A stretch of DNA of 64,000 nt, from the NCBI RefSeq assembly GCF_001424985.1, contig NZ_LMDA01000012.1, positions 496,001 through 560,000 of the forward strand. The letters are read 5' to 3'. This document shows positions 62,113 through 64,000 of this stretch, piece after piece. The notes under the pieces are model-generated. The model was not told the DNA's origin. It saw nothing but the letters and a program-made list of their open reading frames with translations, and did no database searches. Origin of the DNA: Rhizobium sp. Root1212 (GTDB lineage Bacteria; Pseudomonadota; Alphaproteobacteria; Rhizobiales; Rhizobiaceae). The first letter of the stretch is position 1. Each line of letters begins with the position of its first letter. Both the position numbers and the translations under genes were made by a program.

Positions 62113-63474
62113 CTGGAAACGTTGGACGCTGCTGCGCAAACTGCATCCCATGGCGACCAGAGCCTCGTTTCCATTGCTGTCGTGGTCGCCGTGGCGGCGT
62201 TGCTCGGGCTTGGTTTCCTGCGTCTGCGCTAGCCGCCGCTCGTCGGCTTCATCCTCGCCGGCATCGCGCTCGGCCCCACCGGTTTCGGGTTGATCTCCTC
62301 CAGTGGCAACGTCACCCTTCTCGCGGAGATGGGCGTCGTCGTGCTGCTGTTCTTCATCGGCATGGAGCTTTCCGTCAAGGCGTTCACGCTGACGCTGCGT
62401 CAGGCGCTGCTGGTGGCCGGCGGGCAGGTGGGGGCGGCGCTGGCGGTCGCCGTTCTGATCGAGCTGATGACTGGCGCAAGCCTTGCCGAAGGCATGATCC
62501 TCGGCTTTGTCGCGGCGATGTCATCCACCGTCGTCGCCATGAAGATGCTGGAGGATATGGGCGAGCTTCGCAGCGAAACGGGCCGCATCGCCATCGGCGT
62601 GCTGATCGCGCAGGATGTCGCCGTCGTGCCGATGCTCATCCTCGTCTCCAGCCTCGGCGGCGGAGAGCTGGATATCGTTTCGATCGCGGTGAAGATGGTC
62701 GTCGCCATCGGGCTTCTGGCGGGGCTGCTGTGGTGGTTCGGCCACCGCAGCAAGCTGAAGATCCCCTTCAGCGAAACCATGGAAGACAAGGTCGAGATCC
62801 TGGCGCTCGGAGCTTTGGCGCTATGCTTTTCGGCGGCGGCGGTTTCCGGTGTGGCCGGCATGTCGCCGGCCTATGGCGCCTTTCTCGCCGGCATCCTGCT
62901 CGGCAATTCGACGCTGCGCAGCCGCATCATTCCCGTCATCGAGCCGATCCAGAGCGTGCTGCTCGTCGTCTTCTTCCTGTCCATCGGCCTGTTGATCGAT
63001 CTGCCCTTCGTGTTTGACCATTTGCTGTTGCTGATGGGCGCGGCGGTGATGGTGATCGCGGCCAAGACGGTGCTCAACATCTTCCTGCTGCGCAAAACCG
63101 GCTCCTCGCCGCAGATCGCGCTGATCGCCGGTCTTTCGATGGCGCAGATCGGCGAGTTTTCCTTCGTTCTGGCCGCCGCCGGTTTCTCGACCGGCGTTCT
63201 GCAGCTCGATACCTACCGGCTGGCGATTACCGTCACGGCGATTTCGCTGTTGGTCTCGCCCGTCTGGGTGAACCTGATGCACAGGATGGAAAATATCGCC
63301 TCCGAAGAGCTGCACGATTACCGTGAAGCCCTCGCGATCGCCTATGCCCGCGAAGGCGAGGCCTTTGCCGGCGCGCGCTGGTCGATCCGGCTCCGATACC
63401 GCGCCTTCCGTCTCGCCCGCCATCATCGCAAGCTCAGACGCGCGCAGCAAAAAGGGCCGGAAAACCGGCCCTAA
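62113..63474 (+). pseudogene. CPA2-type cation:proton antiporter (KefB-like) with internal amber codon
   Basis: The coding frame continues upstream of the open part: from 62113 it reads LETLDAAAQTASHGDQSLVS, then AVVVAVAALLGLGFLRLR, a TAG at 62230-62232, and PPLVGFILAGIALGPTGFGL. The family expects LRQPPLVGF here, so one C-to-T change turned CAG into TAG at codon 40. The codon at the expected start is CTG after GAGGAG, where ATG would fit. The rest (to 63474) is intact: about eleven membrane segments, FFIGMELSVKAF, GFVAAMSSTVVAMKMLED, LIAQDVAVVPML. Restart at TTG 62290 or ATG 62329 would lose the first membrane segments. Confidence 0.8.
63447..63471 (-). terminator. Terminator of lytic transglycosylase gene, inside antiporter 3' end
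   Basis: AGGGCCGG pairs with CCGGCCCT around AAAA; on the minus strand the stem is followed by TTTTTG. It overlaps the last codons of the convergent antiporter gene. Confidence 0.75.
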
Positions 63475-63501
63475 GAGTTGTATCAGCAGTGCTTGCTCTG
63501 C

Positions 63502-64000
63502 TCAGAGCGCGTTGAGAACGCCTTCCGTCGCCCAGCCATCGGCGGGCAGGCCGAGCCGCTGCTGTTCCTTCTGCAGCGCCGCGCGGGTGCCGGAGCCGAG
63601 AATGCCGTCGATCTTGCCGACATCGTGGCCCATGCCCTGCAGCTTGGTCTGAAGTGCCTTCATACCGTCGTTGCTCAGGCCGGGTTCCGGGTTGCCGCCA
63701 TTGTAGGGCGGTGCGCCGTTGAGGCGGGTGGCGAAATAGGCGGCCGAGGTCGTGTAGATGAACGACTGGTTCCATTCGAGATAGATATTGAAGTTCGGAT
63801 AGGTCATGAAGGCCACGCCCTTGCGGCCCTGCGGAATGACCACCGAAGCGGCAAGCTGCGGGAAGGACGTGTTACCGTCGCGCGGCTTGACGCCGAGCTT
63901 GAACCAGTCGCCGGCCGTCATGCCCGGCTGCAGGCCTGTCTTTTCCCAGGGCAGGTTTTCCGGCACGCTGACTTCCTGAATCCAGGGCTCGCCGGCCTTG
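63502..64000 (-). CDS. Lytic murein transglycosylase (MltB-like), C-terminal part, cut by window edge
   Basis: The last 165 or so codons are visible and remain open to the window edge (KAGEPWIQEVSVPENLPWE at the edge). FMTYPNFNIYLEWNQSFIYTTSAAYFATRLNG is the conserved end of the SLT_2/MltB catalytic domain. The terminal 60 residues are a peptidoglycan-binding domain (MKALQTKLQGMGHDVGKIDGILGSGTRAALQKEQQRLGLPADGW). The enzyme cleaves the MurNAc-GlcNAc bond with formation of 1,6-anhydro-MurNAc in the periplasm. The catalytic glutamate lies outside the window. Confidence 0.9.
   Translation of the reverse strand, partial: KAGEPWIQEVSVPENLPWEKTGLQPGMTAGDWFKLGVKPRDGNTSFPQLAASVVIPQGRKGVAFMTYPNFNIYLEWNQSFIYTTSAAYFATRLNGAPPYNGGNPEPGLSNDGMKALQTKLQGMGHDVGKIDGILGSGTRAALQKEQQRLGLPADGWATEGVLNAL

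Overview
The window is high-GC chromosomal or chromid DNA from an alphaproteobacterium of the Rhizobiaceae (Rhizobium, Agrobacterium or Ensifer type). The basis is the gene families, the CTTGAC/CTATAT-like promoters, an FMN-riboswitch-controlled lumazine synthase, and five copies of a palindromic intergenic repeat that matches the Rhizobium-specific intergenic mosaic element (RIME). I see no rRNA, tRNA, CRISPR array, prophage or insertion sequence. Almost every gene is a solute transporter, a catabolic enzyme or the regulator of a catabolic operon.

Layout. 1-3421: polyamine-type ABC importer with a LysR regulator. 3422-3872: intergenic region with a candidate small RNA. 3873-6123: esterase, exported MsrA, ACT-domain protein. 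6127-16350: oligopeptide-type ABC importer with two paralogous 529-residue binding proteins, a CocE-type hydrolase and an XRE regulator whose promoter holds three tandem 10-bp repeats. 16655-24472: complete CoA-dependent route from gamma-butyrobetaine through carnitine to glycine betaine, with a GlxA/AraC regulator. 24487-33336: a cluster that fits the whole five-step ergothioneine degradation pathway. 33388-34624: small membrane protein, then ribH under an FMN riboswitch. 34738-39719: second polyamine/iron-type ABC importer with an RpiR regulator. 39891-46449: permease, glutamine-synthetase-like ligase, aldehyde dehydrogenase, iron alcohol dehydrogenase and formylglutamate-amidohydrolase-like protein, consistent with a gamma-glutamylation route for ethanolamine or a polyamine. 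46680-58365: ParA-like ATPase, FAD oxidase, L,D-transpeptidase, aldose-epimerase-like protein, phosphatase-like protein, ThDP enzyme, DMT exporter, lipase, RNase T2 homologue, EttA. 58603-60564: ArsR-methyltransferase regulator (SahR type) with metF. 60722-64000: a 25-residue membrane protein, DMT exporter, a cation antiporter interrupted by an amber codon, and the 3' part of a lytic transglycosylase gene.

The most notable region is 24487-33336. A HAL-family lyase without the Ala-Ser-Gly cofactor triad, a urocanase homologue with a changed active-site signature, a DUF917 desulfurase, a hydantoinase and an N-carbamoyl-amino-acid hydrolase lie next to a LysR protein with two helix-turn-helix domains. 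Together they would take ergothioneine to trimethylamine, sulfide and glutamate. Next to it lies the gamma-butyrobetaine/carnitine operon, so about 17 kb of this window is devoted to trimethylammonium betaines.
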